Source: Bacillota bacterium
GTDB taxonomy: Bacteria; Bacillota; Clostridia; Christensenellales; UMGS416
Length of the DNA: 64,000 nucleotides
NCBI GenBank assembly: GCA_023398815.1
Contig: JAEWRW010000006.1
Coordinates: forward strand, 46,686-110,685
Reading direction: 5' to 3'
Shown here: positions 31,912 to 40,640 of the stretch, in pieces
Numbering within the stretch: position 1 is the stretch's first letter
Layout: the number at the start of each line of letters is the position of its first letter
Notes under the pieces: model-generated
Databases searched by the model: none
What the model saw: the letters and a program-made list of their open reading frames with translations, nothing else
What the model was told of the DNA's origin: nothing
Position numbers and translations under genes: made by a program

Positions 31912-32274
31912 ATGATTAAGGCCAACTGGAGAGACCATGCCCCGGGCATCGCCCACGACGCGGGCATTGACTGGCAGCTGCTGTCGGCCAAGAAGCCCGG
32001 CGACAACCGCCCCACCGCCTGCATGGAGTCGATGATGTACATCGCCCGTGCGCTGCTGCAGCCCACGCTGGAGTACCACAACCACGTGCACGACGACCAC
32101 GAGGAGATCTACTACATCATCTCCGGCCGGGGGGAGATCGTCATCGATGGCGAGACCCAGCCCATCCGCGATGGTGACATCGTGTTCATCGGCGTCAACC
32201 AGTACCACCAGATCCGCAACACCGGGGAGGAGATGCTGGAGTTCTTCGCGGTGGGGGCGGCTCCCCACAAGTGA
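31912..32274 (+). CDS. cupin domain protein, last gene of the SDR/ManD operon
   Basis: A 120-residue cupin: YHNHVHDDHEEIYYIISGRG (motif 1 with His and Glu ligands) and DGDIVFIGVNQYHQIRNTG (motif 2). AAGGAGG precedes the ATG. Its place after an SDR and a ManD-like enzyme suggests a sugar-acid isomerase or an accessory ligand-binding role, for example pectin-degradation KdgF-type ring opening of unsaturated uronates. That assignment is inference. Confidence 0.8.
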   Translation: MIKANWRDHAPGIAHDAGIDWQLLSAKKPGDNRPTACMESMMYIARALLQPTLEYHNHVHDDHEEIYYIISGRGEIVIDGETQPIRDGDIVFIGVNQYHQIRNTGEEMLEFFAVGAAPHK

Positions 32275-32336
32275 GTCGAACGCGCCGCTGCGCGACGCGT
32301 TCGAGTTAGGACGGTTCTCGTCACCGCATATGCACT

Positions 32337-32378
32337 GCCGTCCGGCGCACAGGTCGCCGGACGGCTTCTTATTTGTTT
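32337..32378 (+). terminator. terminator of the SDR/ManD/cupin operon
   Basis: An 11-bp perfect stem (32337-32347 with 32355-32365) with TTCTTATTTG after it. A smaller hairpin (TCGAACGCG / CGCGTTCGA, 32276-32304) lies just before. Repeat B2 starts in the T-rich tail. Confidence 0.8.
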
Positions 32379-32890
32379 GTCTCGTGGCGGGGATTTTACG
32401 GGGGAAACGCGCTCACGCGAGAGAGAGCCGAGTGCCACGGACGGGCTACTCCGTACCTTGGGCGAATGAATCGCCCGGCGGCCTCGAAGGGTTGCTCACG
32501 CAGCGGGAGTTGGCCTTGCTATCCTCACGGGTGCGTTGCGAGTTTCTCCCTGACGACTGGCGGCAGCAAACCTAGCGACAGCCCGCGCGCCTTACGCCGC
32601 ATCGTGCGGCTATGGCGACGAAAGCGTCGCCATCACGGCGCTTGGCTTGACGCCATCCCAGGCGTCTGGGGGCGGGATGTTTGAGCCTCCCGTTGCGGAG
32701 CATAAGGGAAGGCGAGTTACCGCCCTCTGGTAGTCGCCTCGTGCCGGTCGTCCGGTCTTGGGAAGTTCGCCCGCGCTCCTAGGCGCTTTTGGGCACTTTT
32801 GGCGCTTACCAAAAGTGCCGCCCGCGGCAGCGCCCTTCGTGGGCAATCCAGCTATTCCGGAGCGAATAACCGAGGGCTACCTCCTCCTCC
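32372..32890 (+). repeat. intergenic repeat, family B copy 2
   Basis: A gene-free stretch of about 520 bases starting TTTGTTTGTCTCGTGGCGGG at the terminator tail, like copies B1 and B3. Then CGCGCTCACGCGAGAG and GAGTGCCACGGACGGGCT (also at about 7141-7182), GGCGACGAAAGCGTCGCC palindromes, GGGCGGGATGTTTGAG, TACCGCC, CGTGCCGGTCGTCCGGTCTT and GGAAGTTCGCCCGC (also near 7560-7597). A GGCGCTTTTGGGCACTTTTG / GCGCTTACCAAAAGTGCC dyad lies near 32780-32820. No coding features. Confidence 0.7.
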
Positions 32891-32893
32891 CCC

Positions 32894-33730
32894 CTACCAC
32901 CGCACCGCCCCCTGCCGGGCGGTGCCAAAGGGCGGGAAGCTCTCCAGCACCAGGCCAAAATGCTCCCGGCAGAGGGCCGAGAACTGCTCCTCGGTCTCAA
33001 TCTCGTACCGCTCGGTGATGGTGTCGCCCTGGGACACGGTGAAGGTATGGTCGGCGATGGTGATGTGGCCACCGGTGGGGAAAATGGACAGGTGAGGGCA
33101 ATCGATGAAAGGGGATTGGGGGTGGGTTTCGCAGTAATAGTTGGGCATGACGAAGTCAACCTCGTACTGCGGGGTCTCCTCAAAGGCAAAGACCGTGCGC
33201 CAGTCCTCCCCCTCCTTCCGCTGCCAAAACACCCAGCCCAACCGCATATCGCGGGTGAACCTGTACTCGCAGATGCCGTCGCTCTGCACTTTGCCCTCCG
33301 CAAGCTCCAGCGCATAGCGAGGCGACTCGTTTCGCACCCCCGCGTCGGCCAGGTAGGAGACGCCGTCGAAATCGACCCGGAGCACCCGGTGCCGCCGCAG
33401 TTGGGGCGGTTGGCCCGGGAACACGAACCGGCTGGCGTAGGAGGTGACCCGGTACCCCAGGGCAAGGAGCAGCCAATTCAACAGCCCGTTCACCTCAAAG
33501 CAGTAGCCGCCGCGCCGGCGGACGATCATCTTGTCATAGAGTTTCGCCCCATCCAGCGACAGGGGAACCCCAAGCAGAATGTCCAGATTCTCATAGGGAA
33601 TGTGGGCCAGGTGGGCCTGTTGGATGCGCTTGAGGTTTTCGATGGTGGGCGGTAACCCCTGGGGCAACTCCAGCCGATCCAGATATCGTTCCACCTCACT
33701 TGGGCCTAATTGAAATTGTTCGTTGACCAT
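32894..33730 (-). CDS. nat: arylamine N-acetyltransferase
   Basis: A 278-residue NAT transferring acetyl from acetyl-CoA to arylamines or hydrazines. The Cys-His-Asp triad is intact: C77 in RRRGGYCFEVN, H114 in LRRHRVLRVD and D129 in YLADAGV, with the normal spacing. PYENLDILLG near residue 46 is a family signature. GAGGAG precedes the ATG at 33730. In Gram-positive bacteria these enzymes handle xenobiotics or secondary metabolite amines. Confidence 0.92.
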   Translation of the reverse strand: MVNEQFQLGPSEVERYLDRLELPQGLPPTIENLKRIQQAHLAHIPYENLDILLGVPLSLDGAKLYDKMIVRRRGGYCFEVNGLLNWLLLALGYRVTSYASRFVFPGQPPQLRRHRVLRVDFDGVSYLADAGVRNESPRYALELAEGKVQSDGICEYRFTRDMRLGWVFWQRKEGEDWRTVFAFEETPQYEVDFVMPNYYCETHPQSPFIDCPHLSIFPTGGHITIADHTFTVSQGDTITERYEIETEEQFSALCREHFGLVLESFPPFGTARQGAVRW

Positions 33731-33804
33731 GCGGTGCTCCTCTTGTGGTGTTTGGATTATGGTTGCGCCCAGCGGCATCCTATGCGCCGATTGTGCCGAT
33801 AAGG

Positions 33805-33837
33805 AAAGCGCCCGTCGTTGCAACCGGCGGGCGCTTT
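33805..33837 (-). terminator. terminator between Gfo/Idh and nat genes
   Basis: AAAGCGCCCG (33805-33814) pairs with CGGGCGCTTT (33828-33837); reading leftward the stem ends in TTTCCTT. Confidence 0.8.
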
Positions 33838-33850
33838 GGCTTCACTCGGG

Positions 33851-34846
33851 TTACTTCGCCAACTCGGCGAACTCCACGGTGCGCTTCTCGCGGAAGGACT
33901 TGTACGCACCCTCCATGAGCTCCGAGAGGGCGACGGCGTCATCGATGCCATAGAGGGTGTCGCCGCCATTGACGCAAGCGTCCACCCACTGCACACATGG
34001 GCTGGGCAGGGCCTCGGCCGGCTCGGTGGTGAAGCCGTTGGCGTCCACGGTCGCGCCGGGGGTCGTCACCTTCACGGGGCTGTCGGGCGTCTCGGCGATG
34101 GCCGAGCCCTTGGTGCCGTGCACCTCGAAGGTGTTGGGGCAATGGTCGCAGACAAAGTTGGTCTGCACGATGGCCATGGCCTTGTTCTCAAACTCCACGA
34201 TGGAGACGGCGTTGTCCTCCGCCGGGCGGTCGGTGAAGGAATTGAACAGGCTGGTGACACGCACGGGCTTGCCCAGCATCCAGCGCGACAGGTACATGGG
34301 GTGAGCGCCGAAGTCCATCATGGCGCCGCCGCCGGCCAGCTTCACGTCAAAGAACGCATCCGGCAGCCAACCAGCCGTGGCACCGTTGTGACTGGTGCGC
34401 ATGAGGAGCAGCGTGGGTTGGCCCAGAGCGCCGCTGTCGAGCACCTTCTTGAGGGTCTGGCGGCTGGCCCAGCCCCGCTGGGGGTAGCTGATGGCAAACT
34501 TGACGCCGGCCTTCTTGACGGCGGCGGCGATGCGGTTGGCCTCAGCCAGGGTGAAGGACATCACCTTCTCGGTGAAGATGTGTTTGCCGGCCTGGGCGGC
34601 GGCGACAATGAGCTCCTCATGCATGCTGGTGGGCGACACCACGGCCACGCCATCCACATCGGCACGGGCCAGCACCTTGCGGTAGTCGGGTTCAAACTCT
34701 GCGCCCAACTCCTGGGCCCAGGCCTGGCCGCGGGCGGCGTCCTCGTCCCACACCACGGTGATCTTCACATTGGGCAGGGCGGCCAGTTCCTTGGCGTATC
34801 CCTCGGCGTGCACGTGCCATCTGCTGAGCATTGCAACTCGAAACAT
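33851..34846 (-). CDS. Gfo/Idh/MocA family oxidoreductase
   Basis: A 331-residue NAD(P)-dependent sugar oxidoreductase. The N-terminal Rossmann domain runs from MFRVAMLSRWHVHAEGYAKE, with VVSPTSMHEE and the EKV motif (TEKVMSFTLAEA, usually EKP). The C-terminal domain has GGGAMMDFGAHPMYLSRW, a version of the conserved GGxxxDxGxH catalytic motif. GAAGGA precedes the ATG at 34846. It lies 57 bases downstream of an SGNH hydrolase gene on the same strand. Likely part of the sugar-derivative catabolism seen elsewhere here. Confidence 0.9.
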   Translation of the reverse strand: MFRVAMLSRWHVHAEGYAKELAALPNVKITVVWDEDAARGQAWAQELGAEFEPDYRKVLARADVDGVAVVSPTSMHEELIVAAAQAGKHIFTEKVMSFTLAEANRIAAAVKKAGVKFAISYPQRGWASRQTLKKVLDSGALGQPTLLLMRTSHNGATAGWLPDAFFDVKLAGGGAMMDFGAHPMYLSRWMLGKPVRVTSLFNSFTDRPAEDNAVSIVEFENKAMAIVQTNFVCDHCPNTFEVHGTKGSAIAETPDSPVKVTTPGATVDANGFTTEPAEALPSPCVQWVDACVNGGDTLYGIDDAVALSELMEGAYKSFREKRTVEFAELAK

Positions 34847-34903
34847 CTGGATTCCTTCTTTCTTGCATTCTCCGCCCTGGGGCGGTTTCGTCACGGGGTG
34901 GGG

Positions 34904-35563
34904 TTACTGGGCGGCGTCCCACCGGAAGCCGATGGCATCCAGGAACGCGTGGGCAATGGCCGTGTGGCCGATGATGCCGGGGTGGACGCGATCCCAGCAG
35001 ACGTAGGACGAATGGTAGTTGGCCAGCAAGCCGTTGAAGACCGCCTGGGTATCCACAAACAGGGTGCCGTGGGCCTGGGCGATGGCGCGCACCACCGCGC
35101 CGTATTCATCCATACGCGCGCGCATGGTGTCGGCGGGGTTGGGCTCCACGTAGAAGGGCGTCATCAGCACCATGCCGCTGACCTTGGGCAGGGTATCGAC
35201 CACCAGGCGCTCGAGGGTGGCGCGGTATTCCTCCAGCCCCACGTGCTGTTCGGGCATCAGGGGGGAGTCCATCTGCCGCCACACGTCGTTGGTGCCGATC
35301 ATCACGGCCACCCAGTCGGGCTTCTGGTCAAACACGTCGCGCTGCCAGCGGTCCTTGAGGTCGCGCACGGTGTGGCCGGAAGTGCCCATGTTGACCACGC
35401 GGATGCGCCGCTCGGGGTAGAAGGCCCCCAACAGGCCCACCACCACGTTGACCCAACCGTTGCCGTAGGGCAGGAACAGGCCCTCACCCACCGGCTGGGT
35501 ACGTCCACAGTCGGTGATGGAGTCGCCCATGATCAGGAGTTTGCTGTTTTGCTGCAGTATCAT
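34904..35563 (-). CDS. SGNH/GDSL hydrolase (esterase or deacetylase)
   Basis: A 219-residue SGNH hydrolase with all four blocks: GDSITDCGR (nucleophile Ser), NMGTSGHTVRDL (block II Gly), MIGTNDVW (block III Asn) and CWDRVHP (catalytic Asp and His). There is no signal peptide, so it is cytoplasmic. The family includes sugar-ester deacetylases and rhamnogalacturonan acetylesterases, which would fit the sugar context. GGGAGG five bases before the ATG at 35563 sets the start. Confidence 0.9.
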   Translation of the reverse strand: MILQQNSKLLIMGDSITDCGRTQPVGEGLFLPYGNGWVNVVVGLLGAFYPERRIRVVNMGTSGHTVRDLKDRWQRDVFDQKPDWVAVMIGTNDVWRQMDSPLMPEQHVGLEEYRATLERLVVDTLPKVSGMVLMTPFYVEPNPADTMRARMDEYGAVVRAIAQAHGTLFVDTQAVFNGLLANYHSSYVCWDRVHPGIIGHTAIAHAFLDAIGFRWDAAQ

Positions 35564-35716
35564 CGCTGCCTCCCATGGTTCGTCGTTTCCCGTCCATTCT
35601 ACCACGAATTGCCACCACCGTCCTCCCCTTTTGTACACAGAGATCACGAAAAACGGCCCGCCGGAGACCCCGTCCCATCGGCCAATCCGCCGGCGATGGC
35701 CCGACGGATATCAAAA

Positions 35717-35740
35717 GGCCCCGGACAATTGTCCGGGGCC
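35717..35740. terminator. palindromic terminator
   Basis: A perfect palindrome of 24 bases centred at 35728 (GGCCCCGGACAA and its complement), with AAAA on its left. It would end leftward transcription of the peptidoglycan-binding gene. Confidence 0.7.
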
Positions 35741-35784
35741 ACGAAACAACAGGATTGTGCCATGAAAAGAGGCGAAGCCTCCCC

Positions 35785-36933
35785 TCAGCTCGGTGACATC
35801 TGCTGGTTGACGCCGCCGTCATCGTCGTACACGATGTCCTTCAGGGCATCGGGCAGGCTCTTGCCGGCCTCGTAGGCCACCTCGATGGCGGCCATGTGGT
35901 CGGGGTCTACTTTGCCGGAACCATGGGTGCGGGAGCCCACAAAATGGATACAGAACTGCCCGCACATATCGTTATCATCCAGGGAGTCGTAGCCATGGGG
36001 CATGCAATTCATGGACGCTGCCAGCCGCCGGCCATTGACGACGACCCAGATGGGCCGCCGTGCCCAGGAATAGCTGCCCACGGCCATGGTGAACGCCGCG
36101 GTGTCCGCCACAGTCAGCGGCTCCACATCGGCATGCAGGGTGCCGCCGGTGCGCCGCACGCGGAAGCTGTAGCCGGTCTGCACGTCAATGACGGTGGCGT
36201 CAGCCTTACGCGGAAAGGCCGCGCTGGTGTCGGCCTGTGCCCAGGTCAGCTTCTCTATGCCAATGAGGCAGGACGGATAGAGGCTGACCGACCAGGTGGG
36301 GATGGTATCCATGTCGTCGGGCGGGTTGAGCAGCGTATAGAGCGCCGAGAGCGTGTAGTTGCCGGCCACACCATCGCCATCCAGCCCCACCGAGCGCTGG
36401 AACCGCGACACGGCGTCCTTGGTCTCCGAGCCGAAGATGCCGGTGACGGTGCCGGTGAAATAGCCCTTCTTCTTCAGAGCCGTCTGCAGGTCCACCACGT
36501 CACTGCCCCGGTCGCCCTTCTTCAGGGTCACCTGGTTGTCATACCCGCCGCTCTTGGTGGGGTCCACCGAGGGGGTGGGGGTGGGGGGCGCCGTAGTAGT
36601 GGCATAGATGGCTTTGAAGGTGGTCTTGCCCACCACGCCGTCCTGTTTCAGTTTCTTTTTCTTCTGGAAGGCCTTGACGGCCTTCTCGGTGCCGGAGCCA
36701 AACTTGCCGTCGGCGGTGGATGAGTAGTATCCCAGCGTCTTCAGCCGTTTCTGCAGGCTCTTAACGTCGTCCCCCTTGCACCCTTTCTTCATGGTGCGGG
36801 TGAAGGTAGCTGTGGTCTTAACACTCTGGGTGCCGACGGTGGTCGACGGTTCCAGCGCCAGCGCAGCCGGCTGGCACAGCAACAGAACGCCCACCAACAC
36901 GGCGGCCGCTCTGCCTGTGATGTGATGGATCAA
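35785..36933 (-). CDS. exported protein with two peptidoglycan-binding domains
   Basis: A 382-residue secreted protein: signal peptide (HHITGRAAAVLVGVLLLC, cut after ALA), two PG_binding_1 domains (KKGCKGDDVKSLQKRLKTLG and KKGDRGSDVVDLQTALKKKG, each followed by FGSxTxxAVxxFQ), a Thr/Pro linker, and a 150-residue C-terminal domain with HADVEPLT, NCMPHGYDSL, QFCIHFVGSRTHGSGKVDPD. I think this C-terminal domain recurs in clostridial wall proteins; its His/Asp/Cys pattern suggests a catalytic site. The start is taken as TTG at 36933 (GGGAGG nine bases upstream), since the promoter leaves almost no leader for the TTG at 36972. A wall hydrolase role is inferred. Confidence 0.78.
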   Translation of the reverse strand: MIHHITGRAAAVLVGVLLLCQPAALALEPSTTVGTQSVKTTATFTRTMKKGCKGDDVKSLQKRLKTLGYYSSTADGKFGSGTEKAVKAFQKKKKLKQDGVVGKTTFKAIYATTTAPPTPTPSVDPTKSGGYDNQVTLKKGDRGSDVVDLQTALKKKGYFTGTVTGIFGSETKDAVSRFQRSVGLDGDGVAGNYTLSALYTLLNPPDDMDTIPTWSVSLYPSCLIGIEKLTWAQADTSAAFPRKADATVIDVQTGYSFRVRRTGGTLHADVEPLTVADTAAFTMAVGSYSWARRPIWVVVNGRRLAASMNCMPHGYDSLDDNDMCGQFCIHFVGSRTHGSGKVDPDHMAAIEVAYEAGKSLPDALKDIVYDDDGGVNQQMSPS

Positions 36934-36983
36934 GTGGCCCCGCCTCCCAATCAGATTTGCAATGAAACGCAATTACCGTTGCA

Positions 36984-37012
36984 ATTTTACCACGGTATGC
37001 ACAAACTGTCAA
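36984..37012 (-). promoter_or_regulatory. promoter of the peptidoglycan-binding protein gene
   Basis: Minus-strand TTGACA (37007-37012), 17-base spacer, TAAAAT (36984-36989). It lies in the short gap after nadC. Confidence 0.75.
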
Positions 37013-37031
37013 AGTGTGGCAGGCGGCGCGG

Positions 37032-37865
37032 TCAGCCCAGCTTCAGGCTGATATCCAACGCCCGCACGGTGTGGGTCAGCGCGCCAATGGAGATGAGATC
37101 CACCCCCGTGGCAGCCACCGCCCGCAGGTCACGCTCCCCCATGTTGCCGGAGGCTTCCACCACCGCACGGCCGGCGATGCGCCGCACGGCCTCGGCCATG
37201 GCCTCCAGGTTCATGTTGTCGAGCATGATGATGTCGGCCCGGCAGGCCAGCGCCTCCTCCACCTGGTCGAAATTCTCCACCTCGACCTCGATCTTCAGCG
37301 TGTGGGGGGCGTTGCTGCGGGCCGCCTGCACCGCCGCGGTGATGCCGCCAGCGGCCTCGATGTGGTTGTCCTTGATGAGAATGCCGTCGGCCAGGTTGAA
37401 CCGGTGGTTGGAGCCGCCGCCCACGCGAACGGCGTACTTCTCCAGCACCCGCAGGCCGGGGATGGTCTTACGCGTGTCGGTGATGCGGGCCTGAGTGCCA
37501 TCGACGGCGGCGACGGCCTGGGCCGTGGCCGTGGCGATGCCGGAGAGCCGCTGCAGCAAATTCAAACCCACCCGCTCGCCGGTCAGGATGTTACGGGCGT
37601 TGCCCACCACCTCGGCAATGACGGTGCCGGTGGCCACGGTCTGGCCCTCGGCCACATGGGGGATGAAGTGGATACCGGTGTCAATGAGCGCAAAGGTGCG
37701 CTCCACCACACCTAGCCCGCAGACGATGCCCGCGGCCTTGGCGATGTACCGGCCCGAGATCACCCGATCCTCCGGCACGGTGCACAGCGTCGTAATGTCC
37801 CCGGTGCCGACGTCCTCGGCCAGCGCACGGGTCAGAATGTCGTCGAGCATGCGTCGGTCAATCAT
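37032..37865 (-). CDS. nadC: nicotinate-nucleotide pyrophosphorylase (quinolinate phosphoribosyltransferase)
   Basis: A 277-residue enzyme converting quinolinate and PRPP to nicotinate mononucleotide, the third step of NAD biosynthesis from aspartate. Motifs: ALAEDVGTGDITT near the N terminus, GERVGLNLLQRLSGIAT, TRKTIPGLRVLEKYAVRVGGG with PRPP-binding residues, KDNHI, IEVEVEN, IMLDNM and EASGNM. The ATG at 37865 follows AGGAGG by nine bases and overlaps the nadB stop by eight bases. It ends the nadABC operon. Confidence 0.96.
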   Translation of the reverse strand: MIDRRMLDDILTRALAEDVGTGDITTLCTVPEDRVISGRYIAKAAGIVCGLGVVERTFALIDTGIHFIPHVAEGQTVATGTVIAEVVGNARNILTGERVGLNLLQRLSGIATATAQAVAAVDGTQARITDTRKTIPGLRVLEKYAVRVGGGSNHRFNLADGILIKDNHIEAAGGITAAVQAARSNAPHTLKIEVEVENFDQVEEALACRADIIMLDNMNLEAMAEAVRRIAGRAVVEASGNMGERDLRAVAATGVDLISIGALTHTVRALDISLKLG

Positions 37866-39420
37866 CGCTGTCATCCTCCTGGGGTTGGTCATCGCGGAAA
37901 TGGGCACCCACACTGCCCGGCCGGGCCAGCGCCGCGGTCAGCACCGCGTGGGCCACCGACGCCATGTTGTAGGTCTCCCTGGCCTTGGCACCGGCCAGGG
38001 CCGCGCCTTCCATGCCCGCCAGAATCTCGTCGACGCGGGTCAGGCCCTCGGTCATGCCGGTGGCGTTGCGGATGATGCCGCCCTTGCGGGTCATGAGCTT
38101 GCGAATCTCGGTGCGGATGGCGTCAAGGTCCTCCCCATACTCCGCCGTCGCGCCATCTGGCTGCCAGTCCGACGATGCCGGGGCGGGACTGCTGCCACCG
38201 TTGATGTCCTCGGCACAGCGGCGGCCAAAGACCAGACACTCCAGCAGGGAGTTGCTGGCCAGGCGGTTGGCCCCATGCACGCCGGTGCGGGCCGCCTCGC
38301 CGCAGGCATAGAGACCGGGCACGGTGGTGCGGGCCTCGGTGTCGGTGGCGATGCCGCCCATGAAGTAGTGCTGCACGGGGATGACGGGGATCCAGTCCCG
38401 GGCGATGTCGATGCCCCGGCTCATGCACTCCTCATAGATCGTGGGGAACCGCGCCGACAGGAAGGAGCGCGGCTTGCTGGTGATATCCAGATATACGTGA
38501 GGCAGGTCAAAACGCTGCATCTCCCGGATGATGGCGCGGGTGACGACGTCGCGAGGGGCCAACTCGGCACGGGGGTGCACGTCCTGCATGAAGCGCTCCC
38601 ACCGGCGGTTGCGCAGCACCGCACCCTCACCCCGTAGGGCCTCGGAGATCAGGAAGAACCGGCCCTGGCTGTCGGGGTGGATGAGTGCCGTGGGGTGGAA
38701 TTGCACAAACTCCATGTCCTGCAGGCGCGCACCAGCCCGGTGGGCGGCAGCGATGCCGTCGCCGGTGGCGCAGCGGGCGTTGGTGCTGTTGCGATACACC
38801 CGACCGATGCCGCCGGAAGCGATGACGATGGAACGCGCCTCATACCGGCGGGCCTGGCCGCCTTCCTCCGTCAGCACACCGCAGGCACGGCCGCTGCCGT
38901 CGGTCAGGATGTCCATCAGGAACACATGCTCCCGCACGGTCAGGTTGGTGCGGGTCAAGGCAATCTCCATCAGCCGCCGGGTAACCCCAAGGCCGGTGGC
39001 GTCACCACCGCAGTGTACAATGCGGTTGAAGCTGTGGGCCCCCTCCCGGGTTGCGTGCAGGTGGCCGGTGCCGTCGGTATCGAAGGGCACGCCCATGGAC
39101 ACCAAGTGCGCAATCTGCGCGGGGCCGTCGTGCACCAATACGCGCACGGCTTCCTCATCACACAGGTAAGCCCCGGCCTCCAGCGTGTCAGCGAAATGGC
39201 TCTCAAAATTGTCTTCCGGCTCCACCACGGCGGCGATGCCGCCCTGGGCATAGTAGGAGTTGCTGATGGTGTTGCCGCTCTTGTTGAGCACGGCCACCTT
39301 GAGTTTCGGGTCCAGGTTCAGTGCGCAGTAGAGCCCGGCAATGCCACTGCCCACCACCACCACATCGTATTGCTCGCGGGGCAAATCCCCGATTTGCCCG
39401 CCATACACCGTTCTTTTCAC
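37858..39420 (-). CDS. nadB: L-aspartate oxidase
   Basis: A 520-residue FAD enzyme oxidising L-aspartate to iminoaspartate. It has the FAD-binding VVVGSGIAGLYCALNL near residue 22, NSYYAQGGIAAVVEPEDNFESH, the substrate-site block GGDATGLGVTRRLM, HPTALIHPDS, the GEAARTGVHGANRLASNSLLE block and a C-terminal helical domain. The start is a GTG with GGAG seven bases upstream, 16 bases after nadA. It passes unstable iminoaspartate to NadA. The length is typical. Confidence 0.96.
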   Translation of the reverse strand: MKRTVYGGQIGDLPREQYDVVVVGSGIAGLYCALNLDPKLKVAVLNKSGNTISNSYYAQGGIAAVVEPEDNFESHFADTLEAGAYLCDEEAVRVLVHDGPAQIAHLVSMGVPFDTDGTGHLHATREGAHSFNRIVHCGGDATGLGVTRRLMEIALTRTNLTVREHVFLMDILTDGSGRACGVLTEEGGQARRYEARSIVIASGGIGRVYRNSTNARCATGDGIAAAHRAGARLQDMEFVQFHPTALIHPDSQGRFFLISEALRGEGAVLRNRRWERFMQDVHPRAELAPRDVVTRAIIREMQRFDLPHVYLDITSKPRSFLSARFPTIYEECMSRGIDIARDWIPVIPVQHYFMGGIATDTEARTTVPGLYACGEAARTGVHGANRLASNSLLECLVFGRRCAEDINGGSSPAPASSDWQPDGATAEYGEDLDAIRTEIRKLMTRKGGIIRNATGMTEGLTRVDEILAGMEGAALAGAKARETYNMASVAHAVLTAALARPGSVGAHFRDDQPQEDDSDD

Positions 39421-39436
39421 TGGGTGCTCCTATCCG

Positions 39437-40339
39437 TCATGCTTCCAGCATGCGTGTGAGGCTGCGGCGCGCGCCGGCAGCCACCTCCTCGTCCAGCTCA
39501 ATGGCGTGGACGCCGTGCTCCAGAGCGTACTCCACGTCCTCCAGCCGGGTCTTCTTCATGTTGACGCAGAACAGCCGCGGCGACAACAAATGGAACTGCT
39601 TGCCGGGGTTCAGCCCCTGAAGCTTGTGCAGGATGCCCTGCTCGGTGCCGATGATGAACTCCTTCGCCTCGCTGCGGGTGGCATACTCCAGAATCTGGGC
39701 CGTGCTGCCGGCAAAGTCGGCGGCGTCCACCACCGAGGGCGCGCACTCCGGGTGCACCAGCACCGGCGCGCCGGGCTTGGCGGCCCGCGCCGCGGCTACG
39801 TCGTCGGCGGTCACCCGCTCGTGGGTGGGGCAGAAGCCCTGGAAGAGGATGAGTTCCTTCTCCGGCACCTGGCGGGCCACGAAGTGCCCCAGGTTGCGGT
39901 CGGGCACGAAGACGACCTGCCGTTCCTGAAGCGACTGCACGATGCGCACGGCGTTGGAGGACGTGCAGGTGATGTCACAGGCGGCCTTGACCGCCGCCGA
40001 CGAGTTGACGTAGCAGACGAACGCCGCCTCGGGGTATTGCTGGCGCAACTCTGCGATGTGCTCGGGCGTCACCATGTCGGCCATGGGGCAGCCTGCCGTC
40101 AGCACCGGCAGCAGCACGGTGCGCGTGGGGTTGAGGATCTTAGCGCTCTCGGCCATGAAATAAACGCCGCAGAACACGATGACGTCGGCCTCGACGTCCC
40201 GGGCGCGGCGGCTCAGGTCGAAGGAATCGCCGACGACATCGGCCAAGTCCTGTATCTCAGGCTGTTGGTAGTAATGGGCGAGGATGACCGCGTTGCGCTC
40301 CCGCTTGAGCGCCGCAATCCTCTGGACAATGTCAGCCAT
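39437..40339 (-). CDS. nadA: quinolinate synthase
   Basis: A 300-residue 4Fe-4S enzyme condensing iminoaspartate with dihydroxyacetone phosphate to quinolinate. Cluster ligands are the Cys in AGCPMADM, GFCPTHER and PRLFCVNMKK; other signatures are ILAHYYQQPEIQD, VVFVPDRNLG, VLVHPECAP and IGTEQGI. First gene of nadABC, which has a TTGCAA-N17-TATGAT promoter. No NadR or NiaR gene is adjacent. Confidence 0.96.
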   Translation of the reverse strand: MADIVQRIAALKRERNAVILAHYYQQPEIQDLADVVGDSFDLSRRARDVEADVIVFCGVYFMAESAKILNPTRTVLLPVLTAGCPMADMVTPEHIAELRQQYPEAAFVCYVNSSAAVKAACDITCTSSNAVRIVQSLQERQVVFVPDRNLGHFVARQVPEKELILFQGFCPTHERVTADDVAAARAAKPGAPVLVHPECAPSVVDAADFAGSTAQILEYATRSEAKEFIIGTEQGILHKLQGLNPGKQFHLLSPRLFCVNMKKTRLEDVEYALEHGVHAIELDEEVAAGARRSLTRMLEA

Positions 40340-40371
40340 GTGCGGCCCCCGTCTTTTGTGGAATTTACAGT

Positions 40372-40400
40372 ATCATAGCACCGGGCCCCGGCGATTGCAA
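40372..40400 (-). promoter_or_regulatory. promoter of nadABC
   Basis: Minus-strand TTGCAA (40395-40400), 17-base spacer, TATGAT (40372-40377), about 30 bases before the nadA ATG. Confidence 0.7.
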
Positions 40401-40640
40401 CGCCAGGCGGTGGCCGTCTAGCCCGCTGACAAGGGCTGGAAGCGGGATACGGGCTTATGGCACCGGCTGGCACGCTCGAAACGAGCCGCGCGAGCAGTGA
40501 GGGCTGGGCACGGCGTGTCCCCTGCCGACGTTTTTTATGTTTGTTAGCCTCCAACCGTAAATCGTATGGTTTTTTCCCTGAACTCTTTTCTTTTTGGAGG
40601 AATGCGCTATGATCTTCCAAAAGCGGCGGAGGCAAGAACA

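Noticed and set aside
33818..35875. A 685-codon plus-strand frame
   Set aside because: Antisense shadow of the Gfo/Idh and SGNH genes; low-complexity His/Gly/Val composition and no ribosome site.
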